64,000 nucleotides of DNA, from positions 248,001 through 312,000 of the forward strand of contig NZ_JAHXRW010000003.1 in assembly GCF_019429625.1 (NCBI RefSeq), read 5' to 3'. Shown piece after piece: positions 27,582 to 36,649 of this stretch. Under the pieces are notes generated by a model. The model did not search any database. It was not told where the DNA came from and saw only the letters and a program-made list of their open reading frames with translations. Each line of letters starts with the position of its first letter. The stretch's first letter is position 1. The translations under genes were made by a program, and so were the position numbers. Origin of the DNA: Celeribacter sp. PS-C1. GTDB taxonomy: Bacteria > Pseudomonadota > Alphaproteobacteria > Rhodobacterales > Rhodobacteraceae.

Positions 27582-28031
27582 TCATGCGCCTCCCAGAACG
27601 TGACGGATGACATAGACGGTCACCGCGGTTGAGAACATGAAGGCCAGCGTTGCCACGATCGAGCGCGGCGAGAGGCGCGACATGCCGCAAACCCCGTGAC
27701 CGGAGGTGCAGCCCGAACCGTAGCTCACACCAATGCCGACGATGAACCCGCCAAGGATCAGGGCACCCGTGGTGACAGGCACTTCGACCGCCGGGAAATG
27801 GCCGGTGAAAAGCGCGAAGACCAGCGGCCCCGTGGCCATGCCTGCCAAAAGCACCGCGCGCCACGCCCAATCGGACGAGTTCGCCGGGCTCAGAAAACCA
27901 GCAAGGATGCCAGTTGCGCCGAAAATGCGACCTTGGAACGCCATCAAAAGCACAGCGGCGGCCCCGATCAGGAACCCGCCGATGAGCGAGGCGAAGGGGG
28001 TAAATTCCGTGGGCGTTATCTCCGTAATCAT
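27582..28031 (-). CDS. YeeE/YedE-family sulfur transport membrane protein
   Basis: A 149-residue membrane protein with a conserved block YGSGCTSGHGVCGMSRLSPRS that carries the family's Cys residues. With the next gene it forms the two-protein YeeE/YedE importer of sulfur compounds. Two ATGs are close (28037 and 28031); the second is preferred because GGAGGG lies 8 bases before it. It is the first gene of the sulfide operon. Confidence 0.88.
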   Translation of the reverse strand: MITEITPTEFTPFASLIGGFLIGAAAVLLMAFQGRIFGATGILAGFLSPANSSDWAWRAVLLAGMATGPLVFALFTGHFPAVEVPVTTGALILGGFIVGIGVSYGSGCTSGHGVCGMSRLSPRSIVATLAFMFSTAVTVYVIRHVLGGA

Positions 28032-28050
28032 GTCCATTGCCCTCCAAGAA

Positions 28051-28128
28051 GGGTCCGGATCAGGGTCCGATCAATCATGTGCGTATCCTTCGTATTTCAT
28101 GCAGGCTTTATGATGTAGGTCTGCCTGC
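28051..28128. promoter_or_regulatory. Repeats in the divergent region before the sulfide operon
   Basis: The 257-base gap between the YeeE gene and the Na/Pi symporter gene holds a tandem repeat (GGGTCCGGATCA at 28051-28062 and GGGTCCGATCA at 28063-28073) and a 6-base inverted repeat GCAGGC/GCCTGC (28101-28106 and 28123-28128, 16-base loop). Either could be an operator for a sulfide-responsive regulator such as BigR, whose gene is not in the window. No consensus could be confirmed. Confidence 0.3.
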
Positions 28129-28288
28129 TTTAAAAACACCCTATCCGAACCCGCACGGCTCTGTCGGTGAGTTTGTCACATAGGCCCCGAGATATTGGGC
28201 GCACGACCTTTTCACCCGAGTGACTGGACGCATGTCCCTTTGCGACCAGCCGCTTGAACAGGTTTAAAAAGAAGCGGATAGTTCCCCT

Positions 28289-29902
28289 ATGTTTGCAGAT
28301 ATCGTAAACGCATTGGGCGGGGTCGGATTGTTCCTCTTCGGGATGATCTGGCTCACCGAAGGTCTCAGGGAGCTTGCCGGGCAAGCCCTCAGGCGCGCTT
28401 TGGCCCGATTTACCCGCACGCCTTTGAGCGGGGCCGTGACCGGTGCGGCGACCACGGCATTGATCCAATCCTCAAGTGCGACAACCGTCACCGCCGTAGG
28501 CTTTGTCAGCGCCGGCCTCCTGACCTTTCCCCAAGCGCTCGGCATCATCTTCGGCGCCAACATCGGCACCACCGCCACCGGCTGGATCACCGCGATCCTC
28601 GGCTTCAAACTCGATCTTGGTCAAATCACTCTGCCGCTCGTCTTTTTGGGCGCGCTGGCGCGTCTGTTCGGGGGGCCAAAACTGAAATCCGCAGGGATCG
28701 CCGTAGCAGGCTTCGCACTTTTGTTCCTTGGCATCGAGGTCATGAAAACAAGCCTCGACAGCTTTGAGGGGCTGGTGACACCCGCCGATTTCCCGCAGGA
28801 CAGCATCCTCGGGCGGCTCGCCCTCATCGGGATCGGGATGGCGATCACCATTGTCACTCAGTCATCAAGTGCGGGCGTGGCCACGGCTCTGGCCGTGCTT
28901 GGCGCGGGCGCGATCAACCTGCCGCAAGCCATGGCCATGGTCATCGGCATGGATGTCGGCACCACGGTAACCGCCGTTCTCGCCACTTTGGGTGGCTCGA
29001 CCGCCGCGCGGCGCACCGGCCTGTCGCATGTGATCTACAACATCCTGACCGCGATTATGGCGTTTTTCCTTTTGAGCCCTTACAGCGCGCTGATCGCCCT
29101 GCCCTCAGTCTCCGTCGATCCGCAGATTGCTCTGGTGGCCTTTCACACCGGGTTCAACATCATCGGCGTGATCTTGATCCTGCCCTTCGCAACACCCTTC
29201 GCGCGCTTCGTCACCTGGATTGTGCGAGACAAAGGCTCGGCTCTCACGATGGCCTTGGGCAAGGAACTTTTGCGAGATCCGAAACTCGCTTTCGACGCGG
29301 TGACCTCCGCGCTCGGCACAGTGGTGCGCGCCCATTTCAACTTTCTCGCTCATCGCTCTCTCAATTCAAAAGTAACACGCGAGGACACCGCTGAATTGCA
29401 CCATTTGCGAGAGGCGATCACAGAGCTGCGCAGCTATGTCGAGGCGATTGCGCCAACCGAAGACCCCGGTTGTGCCGCACAGCGCGCTACGGCGCTGCAC
29501 ATCCTCGACCATCTCAGCCGATTGCAATTCCGATGCACCCAAGATGCCCGCATCGCGGCTCTGTCCCGGGATCGCCGCCTGACCCGCCTCGTCCGCGTGC
29601 TCTCAAACTGTGTGGCAAAAAGTGATCTGGACCAAGACCTCAGCGCGTCGGAGAGCCGTTTCAAACGGTTGCGGCGCCTCATGCGAGATCAACGTGAAAG
29701 TTTCCGCCTGCACACTATGGAACGCACGCCAATGCACGGTTTGACTGCCGAGGAGATGGGACTGCGGCTCGATGCCATGCGCTGGCTCCACCGGGTGAGT
29801 TATCACCTCTGGCGGATCAGCTTTCACATGCTCAAACTTCAAGAGGGACGCTCTCCCGCTTCCCCAAATCGGGAAGCGGCAGTGGATGTGCTGACAGACT
29901 GA
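28289..29902 (+). CDS. Na/Pi cotransporter family protein with PhoU-like C-terminus
   Basis: A 537-residue protein. The membrane domain contains the duplicated PNaS signature: QSSSATTVTAVGFVSAG and QSSSAGVATALAVLGAG, each preceded by glycine-rich repeats (FGANIGTT and GMDVGTT). After about residue 340 a cytoplasmic helical domain like PhoU begins. It likely imports phosphate with sodium and regulates itself through the PhoU part. The ATG at 28289 has only a weak ribosome-binding site. It is a single gene, convergent with prfB. Confidence 0.88.
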   Translation: MFADIVNALGGVGLFLFGMIWLTEGLRELAGQALRRALARFTRTPLSGAVTGAATTALIQSSSATTVTAVGFVSAGLLTFPQALGIIFGANIGTTATGWITAILGFKLDLGQITLPLVFLGALARLFGGPKLKSAGIAVAGFALLFLGIEVMKTSLDSFEGLVTPADFPQDSILGRLALIGIGMAITIVTQSSSAGVATALAVLGAGAINLPQAMAMVIGMDVGTTVTAVLATLGGSTAARRTGLSHVIYNILTAIMAFFLLSPYSALIALPSVSVDPQIALVAFHTGFNIIGVILILPFATPFARFVTWIVRDKGSALTMALGKELLRDPKLAFDAVTSALGTVVRAHFNFLAHRSLNSKVTREDTAELHHLREAITELRSYVEAIAPTEDPGCAAQRATALHILDHLSRLQFRCTQDARIAALSRDRRLTRLVRVLSNCVAKSDLDQDLSASESRFKRLRRLMRDQRESFRLHTMERTPMHGLTAEEMGLRLDAMRWLHRVSYHLWRISFHMLKLQEGRSPASPNREAAVDVLTD

Positions 29903-29933
29903 GATGATAGCTCACCCAGTCTAGTCCCCCACT

Positions 29934-31055
29934 TTATTCTCCTTGGGCATCGGCGCGCGATTTGCCCGCCACATTCATCGCCAGCGTCGCAGCCATGAAT
30001 TTGTCGAGATCCCCGTCGAGCACACCTTGGGTGTCCGAGGTCTCGTAATTGGTGCGCAGGTCTTTGACCATCTGATAGGGCTGCATCACGTAAGACCGGA
30101 TCTGGTTGCCCCAGCCTGCCGAGCCCTTGCTTTCATGCGCCTCGTTGATCGCCGCGTTGCGACGGTCCAACTCAAGCTGATAGAGCCGCGATTTCAGCGC
30201 TTTCATGGCGATGTCGCGGTTCTGGTGCTGCGACTTCTCAGACGAGGTCACCACGATGCCGGTCGGCGCGTGGGTGATCCGCACGGCGGAGTCGGTGGTG
30301 TTCACGTGCTGACCGCCCGCGCCCGAGGAACGATAGGTGTCGATGCGGATGTCGGCGGGGTTCACTTCGATCTCGATGTTGTCATCGACCACCGGATAGA
30401 CCCAGACCGAGGCGAAAGACGTCTCGCGCGTGCCCTTGCCGAAAGGCGAAATGCGCACAAGGCGGTGCACACCGCTCTCGGATTTCAGCCAGCCGTAGGC
30501 ATTGTGGCCAGAGATTTTATAGGAGACGGATTTGATACCAGCCTCGGAGCCCGCTTCTTCGGATTGAAGCTCGACCGTGTAACCTTTCTTCTCCGCCCAA
30601 CGCACATACATACGCTGCAACATCGAGGCCCAGTCACAGGCCTCCGTGCCGCCCGCGCCCGCGTTGATTTCGAGGAAGGTGTCATTGGAGTCTGCCTCGC
30701 CGTCCAAAAGCGCCTCAAGCTCTTTCGCAGCAGCGGTTTCGGCCAACGACTTGAGCGTTTCTTCGGCGTCGGTGACGACCTCTTCGTCCTCTTCCATCTC
30801 ACCCAATTCGATGAGTTCGATGTTGTCTTTCATGTCCTGCTCGATGGAAGTCGCAGTTTTCACCGCATCCATCAACATCTGGCGATCGCGCATGAGTTTC
30901 TGGGCGCGTTCGGGATCATCCCAAAGCGTCGGATCCTCGATCATCGCGTTGAATTCTTCGAGACGATGCGGCGCGGTTTCCCAATCCATGCGCTGTTTGA
31001 GCAGGGCCACGGATTTCTCGATTTTCGCAACGGTATTCTGGATTTCAGCGCGCAC
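29934..31055 (-). CDS. prfB: Peptide chain release factor 2
   Basis: A 373-residue RF2. The GGQ peptidyl-hydrolysis motif lies in SSGAGGQHVNTTDSA and the stop-codon recognition SPF motif in RISPFGKGTRETSFA. It reads UGA and UAA. The reading frame is continuous with no in-frame stop near codon 26, so the autoregulatory frameshift of Escherichia coli prfB is absent. The start is a GTG (31055). Confidence 0.96.
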   Translation of the reverse strand: MRAEIQNTVAKIEKSVALLKQRMDWETAPHRLEEFNAMIEDPTLWDDPERAQKLMRDRQMLMDAVKTATSIEQDMKDNIELIELGEMEEDEEVVTDAEETLKSLAETAAAKELEALLDGEADSNDTFLEINAGAGGTEACDWASMLQRMYVRWAEKKGYTVELQSEEAGSEAGIKSVSYKISGHNAYGWLKSESGVHRLVRISPFGKGTRETSFASVWVYPVVDDNIEIEVNPADIRIDTYRSSGAGGQHVNTTDSAVRITHAPTGIVVTSSEKSQHQNRDIAMKALKSRLYQLELDRRNAAINEAHESKGSAGWGNQIRSYVMQPYQMVKDLRTNYETSDTQGVLDGDLDKFMAATLAMNVAGKSRADAQGE

Positions 31056-31168
31056 GGCAGGTCACCTTGTCGGTCTTTTAAACGTTTGCAGAGAGATACG
31101 CGTCTCACCCCTAAGACACAAGGGGCAAGACGGCGGAGCATGTCTTGGAAAACTTCTGACGTAGAGGC

Positions 31169-33676
31169 CTAGTACAAGCCGCCCGACGAGAGCGAGTTGA
31201 TCGTCGCCTTCTCCGGCACCCTGATCGTGCGGCCCGTCGAGGTTTGCACCTCGCGCTCGCCCGACGAACTGGTTTGACCTTCGAACAGCGGCAAGTCCGC
31301 GCCCATGGCAAAACCACCGTCATACATCAGACCAAAGATCGGCTCTTCGCCATCGCGGAAATATTCGGCCACCACGTTGGGGCCCGAGGCGCTGTCGTTC
31401 AGGCGCGCACCAGTGTAGCGGTCGATCTTGATGAAATGTCCACCCGGGGGCACTTTGAACTTGCCGCCGCCGTATTTCTTCACGGCATCCTGCATGAAAT
31501 CGTTGAACACCGGCCCACAGAAGCCACCGCCCGAGGCGCCACGCATCGCCCGCGGCGTGTCGTAACCGATGTAACAGCCCGCAACGATGTTCGAGGTAAA
31601 GCCCATGAACCATGCGTCCTTGCCGTCATTGGTGGTCCCCGTCTTGCCCGCCACCGGCACAGGAAGGTTGATCCGACCGGCGGCCGTGCCGCGCTGGACC
31701 ACGCCCTGCATCATGGAGGTCAGCTGATAGGCGGTGATCGCGTTGATCATGCGTTCACGGTTCGAGACGATCTTGGGCGCCACGCCGGGGGCGAGAGACG
31801 CAACTTCACATTCTTCGCAGACCCGCTGGTCGTGACGATAAATCGTCCGCCCGTAGCGGTCCTGCACCCGGTCGACAAGCGTCGGCTCGACGCGCTCGCC
31901 GCCATTGGCGAACATGGCGTAGGCGGAGACCATCTTGAACACGGTGGTTTCCTCGGCGCCGAGAGAAGAGGCGAGATATTGACCCATGTGATCGTAAACA
32001 CCAAAGCGTTCCGCATAACGCGCCACCGTGTCCATACCGACCTCTTGGGCGAGACGAATGGTCATCAGGTTCCGCGATTGCTCGATCCCGGTCCGGAGAG
32101 GTGTCGGGCCGTAGAATTGACGTGATGCGTTTTTAGGCCGCCAGACACCCTGCGGCGTGTTGATCTCGATCGGCGCGTCGACAACGATGGTCGCGGGCGT
32201 AAAGCCACTGTCGAGGGCAGCGGCATAGACAAAGGGTTTGAACGACGACCCCGGCTGACGCGTCGCCTGCGTCGCTCGGTTGAACACGGAGTTCTGATAA
32301 GAGAACCCGCCCTGCATCGCCAGAACACGGCCGGTGTTGACGTCCATCGCCATGAACGCGCCCTGCACTTCCGGCACTTGGCGCAACGACCAGCGGATCA
32401 GATCACCTTCGCCATTGTCGCCCGTCGTCATGCGGCGGATGTGGACCACGTCGCCGCGGGTAAAATTGTCACGGAACGACCCGCGCATCCACTGGATGTC
32501 GTCGCGCGGCACGGACACCTCGCCCACGCCATCCTCGACCAGCACGGTTAGGGCGCTGTCGCCCACCGCACTCACTGCGCCGACGTACCATTTGCCATCA
32601 AGCGTCACGTCACGTGCCACACGGACCTCAGCCAATGCCGATTCCCATGTGCCGTCATCCAAAGTGACCGCATCGATCGTCTTGCCGGTGCCGCGCCACT
32701 GCCCCATGCCGCGATCCAGCTCTTCGAGCCGTTTCTGCAAGGCATGCGCCGCGTTGGTTTGCATCTCCGGATCCATGGTGGCACGGATCGACAACCCGCC
32801 TTCGAAGAATTCCTCTTCGCCGAAGTTCTTCGACAGCTGGCGGCGGATTTCATCGGTGAAATAATCGCGGGTCGGCAGGCTTTCACGGTAGCTCGGATAG
32901 TCGCCGGTCTGCACCGTCTTGATCGGCGTCTCGCGCGCCGCCTCATAAGCCGCTTGCGTCAGATAACCATTCTCGTACATCTCGCGCAGCACGAAGTTGC
33001 GCCGCGTAAGCGCCGCATCGTAATTCTTTGCCGGGTTGTAGGAATAAGGCGCCTTCGGGTGGATCGCGAGGAAAGCCGCCTCTTCAGGGGCCAGCTCAGA
33101 GAGTGTCTTGTTGAAATAGCTTTGCGCCGCCGCGGTCACCCCGAAAGAGCGCACGCCAAGGTCGATTTCGTTGAGATAGAGCCCGAGGATTTCGTCCTTG
33201 GTCAGGGTTTGCTCCAACCGCGTGGCAAGGATCAATTCCTTGATCTTGCGTTCCGCAGACCGCTCGGAGGACAAAAGGAAATTCTTCATCACCTGCTGGG
33301 TGATTGTGGACGCGCCACGCAGAGGGCCGCCCTGCGCAGCCGTCAGAGCCGCAGCGACCATACCGCGCAGGTCATAGCCTTTGTGGTGGTAAAAGTTCTT
33401 ATCCTCGGCCGAGATGAAGGCGTTTTTCACCAAATCGGGAATTTCTTCAGGCGGTGTGTAGAGACGACGTTCCTTGGCAAACTCGTCAATGATCCGGCCT
33501 TCGTTGGAATAAATGCGCGAAATCGTCGGCGGTTGGTACTGAGCCAGAGCCTCGTGATTGGGCAAATCGCGGCCATACATCCAGAAGATGCCGCCAACGA
33601 CCAGCGCCAGCAAAAACAGCCCCGTGGTGATCCACGAGAAGATTGTGCCGAAAAACGAGAAGATAAATCTGAGCAC
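31169..33676 (-). CDS. mrcA: Penicillin-binding protein 1A, bifunctional
   Basis: An 835-residue class A PBP. It has an N-terminal membrane anchor (FIFSFFGTIFSWITTGLFLLAL). The GT51 glycosyltransferase has EDKNFYHHKGYD and GASTITQQVMKNF. The transpeptidase has the catalytic Ser in RQPGSSFKPFVYA and the KTGTTNDGKDAWF motif. It polymerises and cross-links peptidoglycan in the periplasm. The GTG at 33676 with AAGG upstream is taken as start; a longer frame reaches 33769 but lacks family-like sequence. It lies 113 bases upstream of prfB, same strand. Confidence 0.93.
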   Translation of the reverse strand: MLRFIFSFFGTIFSWITTGLFLLALVVGGIFWMYGRDLPNHEALAQYQPPTISRIYSNEGRIIDEFAKERRLYTPPEEIPDLVKNAFISAEDKNFYHHKGYDLRGMVAAALTAAQGGPLRGASTITQQVMKNFLLSSERSAERKIKELILATRLEQTLTKDEILGLYLNEIDLGVRSFGVTAAAQSYFNKTLSELAPEEAAFLAIHPKAPYSYNPAKNYDAALTRRNFVLREMYENGYLTQAAYEAARETPIKTVQTGDYPSYRESLPTRDYFTDEIRRQLSKNFGEEEFFEGGLSIRATMDPEMQTNAAHALQKRLEELDRGMGQWRGTGKTIDAVTLDDGTWESALAEVRVARDVTLDGKWYVGAVSAVGDSALTVLVEDGVGEVSVPRDDIQWMRGSFRDNFTRGDVVHIRRMTTGDNGEGDLIRWSLRQVPEVQGAFMAMDVNTGRVLAMQGGFSYQNSVFNRATQATRQPGSSFKPFVYAAALDSGFTPATIVVDAPIEINTPQGVWRPKNASRQFYGPTPLRTGIEQSRNLMTIRLAQEVGMDTVARYAERFGVYDHMGQYLASSLGAEETTVFKMVSAYAMFANGGERVEPTLVDRVQDRYGRTIYRHDQRVCEECEVASLAPGVAPKIVSNRERMINAITAYQLTSMMQGVVQRGTAAGRINLPVPVAGKTGTTNDGKDAWFMGFTSNIVAGCYIGYDTPRAMRGASGGGFCGPVFNDFMQDAVKKYGGGKFKVPPGGHFIKIDRYTGARLNDSASGPNVVAEYFRDGEEPIFGLMYDGGFAMGADLPLFEGQTSSSGEREVQTSTGRTIRVPEKATINSLSSGGLY

Positions 33677-33869
33677 TGAAGAGCCTTTCACACCACTAAA
33701 TCCGCGCTGACTCGCTTCTGAGCCGCACGGGTCTTGCCTCTCCTTATACAGCGTGGACGCCCTGGTCAAAACATCCGCGGCCGGATCACGCGCAAATGTG
33801 AGCAGAAAGACGCCGCTCGTGAACCCCTTGTGAACAGAGCCGCTTGCCCTGTGCGCGCGGCCCGCCTAT

Positions 33870-34487
33870 GTGCGAGACATGAGACCCGAAGACATCCTTC
33901 CGACCTATGAACGCCAGGCCCGCGCTTTCGACATTGCGCGGTCCAAGACCCTGTTCGAGCGCCCCTGGCTTGACCGGATGCTGGGCTATACGCCGCAGAC
34001 CGATGGCAAACGCCATGTGCTTGATTTGGGCTGCGGCTCCGGTCGGCCGATTGCGCAATATCTCTTTGATCGCCGCTGCGAAGTGACGGGCGTCGATGGC
34101 GCCGCCGCCATGATCGCGCTGTTTCAACAAAACCTGCCCCGCGCCCGTGCCATCCGTGCCGATATGCGCGAACTGGATCTGGGCGAGACCTTTGATGCGG
34201 TGGTCGCATGGGACAGCTTCTTTCACCTCTCGGCCGAGGATCAACGCGCGATGTTTACGACCTTCGCCAAACACCTCGCACCGCGCGGTGTTTTGCTGTT
34301 CACCTCTGGGCCCGAGGCCGGTGAAGCGATTGGCAATGTCGAACATGAGACGGTCTATCACGCCTCGCTCGCGCCCGATGAATACCGCCAATTGATGGCG
34401 AATGAAGGCATGGAAGTGATCGCCTTTACCCCCGAGGACCCCGGCTGCACCGGGCATTCCGTGTGGTTGGCGCGCAAATCCTCCTGA
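33870..34487 (+). CDS. Class I SAM-dependent methyltransferase
   Basis: A 205-residue methyltransferase with the Rossmann motif HVLDLGCGSGRPIAQYL, an acidic cofactor site (VTGVDGAAAMIALF) and a post-motif block VVAWDSFFHL. The small size, with no extra domain, leaves the substrate open. ATG codons at 33870 and 33879 are both possible. It is divergent from PBP1A and followed by a strong terminator. Confidence 0.82.
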   Translation: MRDMRPEDILPTYERQARAFDIARSKTLFERPWLDRMLGYTPQTDGKRHVLDLGCGSGRPIAQYLFDRRCEVTGVDGAAAMIALFQQNLPRARAIRADMRELDLGETFDAVVAWDSFFHLSAEDQRAMFTTFAKHLAPRGVLLFTSGPEAGEAIGNVEHETVYHASLAPDEYRQLMANEGMEVIAFTPEDPGCTGHSVWLARKSS

Positions 34488-34512
34488 ACAGCTAGTCTTT
34501 GAGTGAACCGAC

Positions 34513-34533
34513 CGGCGGGCGCCCTGCCCGCCG
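34513..34533 (+). terminator. Rho-independent terminator after the methyltransferase gene
   Basis: CGGCGGGC (34513-34520) pairs with GCCCGCCG (34526-34533) and is followed by TTTT, 26 bases after the stop codon. Confidence 0.85.
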
Positions 34534-34577
34534 TTTTCCTGCTTGCTAATCCCTTCTCATTTTTCTAAGTCCAATAC

Positions 34578-34595
34578 GTTATGTTATTTCATAAC
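34578..34595. promoter_or_regulatory. Zur-box-like inverted repeat in front of zinT
   Basis: GTTATG (34578-34583) and CATAAC (34590-34595) form an inverted repeat around TTATTT, 61 bases before the zinT ATG. AT-rich dyads of the GTTATNxATAAC type are the binding sites of the zinc repressor Zur in alphaproteobacteria, and zinT is a standard Zur target. Confidence 0.75.
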
Positions 34596-34655
34596 AATAC
34601 TTGTGTGGCATGAATATCTACATCCCCACAAGACGGAATAAAAAGGAAAGACCCG

Positions 34656-35285
34656 ATGCAAAAGACATCCCTCGCAATCGCACTTGCCGCCACGCTGACC
34701 ATCACATCTCAGGCACAGGCCGAGTCTCACGATCATGACCATGCCCAGGACGACAAAATCTATGAAGGCTACTTCAAAGACAGCCAAGTCGCCCCCCGTC
34801 CGCTTTCCGACTGGGCCGGCGACTGGCAATCCGTTTACCCGCTTTTGACCGAGGGCAAACTCGACGCCGTGATGGAACATAAAGCCGAACACGGCGACAA
34901 ATCCGTCGAGGAGTACACCGCCTATTACACCGCAGGCTACGCCACCGATGTGAACCGCATCGAGATTGAGGGCAGCACGGTCACCTTCCATCAGGCCGCC
35001 GGCGCGATCTCAGGTGAGTACGAAGACGACGGCTATGAAATCCTGACCTACGCCCGCGGCAACCGTGGCGTGCGCTTTGTTTTTGAGAAGGTCTCAGGCG
35101 ACGACGCGGCGCCGCAGTTCATCCAATTCAGCGACCACCGCATCTTCCCCTCGAAATCCGATCACTACCACCTCTATTGGGGCAACGACCGGACGGCTGT
35201 GCTTGAAGAACTCACCAACTGGCCGACCTATTTCCCGGTCGATCTGACGCCAGAGCAAATCGCTGCGGATATGATGGCGCACTAA
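34656..35285 (+). CDS. zinT: ZinT-family periplasmic zinc-binding protein
   Basis: A 209-residue protein with a signal peptide (MQKTSLAIALAATLTITSQAQA), a His-rich N-terminus of the mature part (ESHDHDHAQDD) and a body that follows ZinT/YodA (IYEGYFKDSQVAPRPLSDWAGDWQSVYPLL, SDHYHLYWGND, TNWPTYFP). ZinT scavenges zinc in the periplasm and passes it to ZnuA. The upstream inverted repeat suggests induction during zinc shortage through Zur. It is a single gene. Confidence 0.93.
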   Translation: MQKTSLAIALAATLTITSQAQAESHDHDHAQDDKIYEGYFKDSQVAPRPLSDWAGDWQSVYPLLTEGKLDAVMEHKAEHGDKSVEEYTAYYTAGYATDVNRIEIEGSTVTFHQAAGAISGEYEDDGYEILTYARGNRGVRFVFEKVSGDDAAPQFIQFSDHRIFPSKSDHYHLYWGNDRTAVLEELTNWPTYFPVDLTPEQIAADMMAH

Positions 35286-35296
35286 GAGCTACAGGA

Positions 35297-35324
35297 GGCG
35301 GCCTTAGGCCCACCGAGGGCCGCC
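35297..35324. terminator. Hairpin between convergent zinT and amidase genes
   Basis: GGCGGCC (35297-35303) pairs with GGCCGCC (35318-35324) around a 14-base loop. It lies in the 40-base gap between two converging genes but has no T run on either side, so termination would be weak or Rho-assisted. Confidence 0.5.
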
Positions 35325-35325
35325 C

Positions 35326-36555
35326 TCACTTGCGGAGCTTGTCCTGAAGCGAAAGCTCCTCGTCTTCCCAATCGGACAAAGCATCGCGGATCGCCCAAGC
35401 GGCTTTGGTGCGCCACGCCTGATCCGCCAGCTTCGCGCGATCCTTGGCGGACGACAGGAATCCCAACTCGATCAAAACAGAAGGCATATCGGGCGCTTTC
35501 AAGACCGAAAACCCGGCCTCCAACCGCGGACGTTTGTGCATGCCGACACTCTCGTCGAGCTGTTCCACCAAGGCATCTGCCAGACGATCCGTGCGCGGCG
35601 TGGTTTCCGTGCGCGCCATGTCCATAAGCACTGTGGCGATGACATCATCCTGCCCGGTCAGATCGACACCAGAGAGCAAATCCGAACGATCATGCCGTTC
35701 CGCAAGCTTTTGCGACGCCGTATCAGAGGCGCGCGCCGCGAGGGTGTAAATGGTCGCCCCTTCGGCACGGCCCTCGGCAATCGCATCGGCGTGGATCGAC
35801 AGGAACACATCGGCCCCCGCCTCACGTGCCAGTGTCAATCGGGTCTCCAATGGCACAAAAAGATCTTCGGAGCGGGTCAGCGACACCTCGAACCCGCCCG
35901 CGCGGTTGAGCACATCCTGCAACTCGCGGGCAAAGGTCAGGGTCAGTTCTTTTTCGATGACCCCATCCCGCTCGGCGCCCGGGTCGATGCCGCCATGACC
36001 GGGATCGAGCACTACACGCAGCGGACCCTCGCCAATTTTGCGCAGCGGCGCGGCTTTTGGCGTCTCTTCGGCAGAGGGGCGGACAAGTTGGGCATCAGGC
36101 GGAGTCCCGGCCCCCAAAGCAAATTCGTCCGAGGCGGTCGGATCGAGCGTCAGCGTCAGAACCGCGCCTGTGTCGTCGCGCGACATCTCGGCATGCACCA
36201 GTCGAAACGGCCCTGCGAGGTCGAGCACCATGCGGGACCAGCCCGGCACAAAGCCACCCACCCGCAGACCGGTGATGCCCTCGGCCGTGTCAAATTGCTC
36301 GGTGTCAAAGCCGGTCCAATCGACCTCGGCAAAATCAATGACCATGCGGCGCGGCGCGTCGAGGGTGAATATACGAAATGGCACCGGCTGGCTCAGGCGC
36401 AGCATCATCTCGACGCGGTCGCCCTGATCGACCAGCGCAGAAGCGGCGCTGTCTGCCCGCGCAAGCGCCGTCAGACCGCTCTGCGCAGAGGCGGATACGC
36501 CCGCAGAGAGGCCCAGAAACGCGGCGAAAACCAGCGGTTGGAAAAGCTTGACCAT
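35326..36555 (-). CDS. N-acetylmuramoyl-L-alanine amidase, AmiC type
   Basis: A 409-residue periplasmic amidase with a signal peptide (VKLFQPLVFAAFLGLSAGVSASAQ), an AMIN targeting domain (about residues 35-140) and a C-terminal Amidase_3 domain. Zinc ligands are seen in VVLDPGHGGIDPGA, VIEKELTL and SIHADAI. It cleaves septal peptidoglycan during cell separation. GAGGATATC precedes the ATG at 36555; the longer open frame to 36717 overlaps the aminotransferase gene and is rejected. Confidence 0.93.
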   Translation of the reverse strand: MVKLFQPLVFAAFLGLSAGVSASAQSGLTALARADSAASALVDQGDRVEMMLRLSQPVPFRIFTLDAPRRMVIDFAEVDWTGFDTEQFDTAEGITGLRVGGFVPGWSRMVLDLAGPFRLVHAEMSRDDTGAVLTLTLDPTASDEFALGAGTPPDAQLVRPSAEETPKAAPLRKIGEGPLRVVLDPGHGGIDPGAERDGVIEKELTLTFARELQDVLNRAGGFEVSLTRSEDLFVPLETRLTLAREAGADVFLSIHADAIAEGRAEGATIYTLAARASDTASQKLAERHDRSDLLSGVDLTGQDDVIATVLMDMARTETTPRTDRLADALVEQLDESVGMHKRPRLEAGFSVLKAPDMPSVLIELGFLSSAKDRAKLADQAWRTKAAWAIRDALSDWEDEELSLQDKLRK

Positions 36556-36649
36556 GATATCCTCAAGAAGCATTTCGCCAAAACCTACCCTGCAAGCATG
36601 CCTTTGCCTATGGGAGAACGCAGCCCTAACCAAAGCGTGAAGCGAAGAG

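Noticed and set aside
30960-31055. Programmed frameshift in prfB
   Set aside because: The frame is continuous from the GTG start and no CUU-UGA-C type site with an upstream Shine-Dalgarno is seen.
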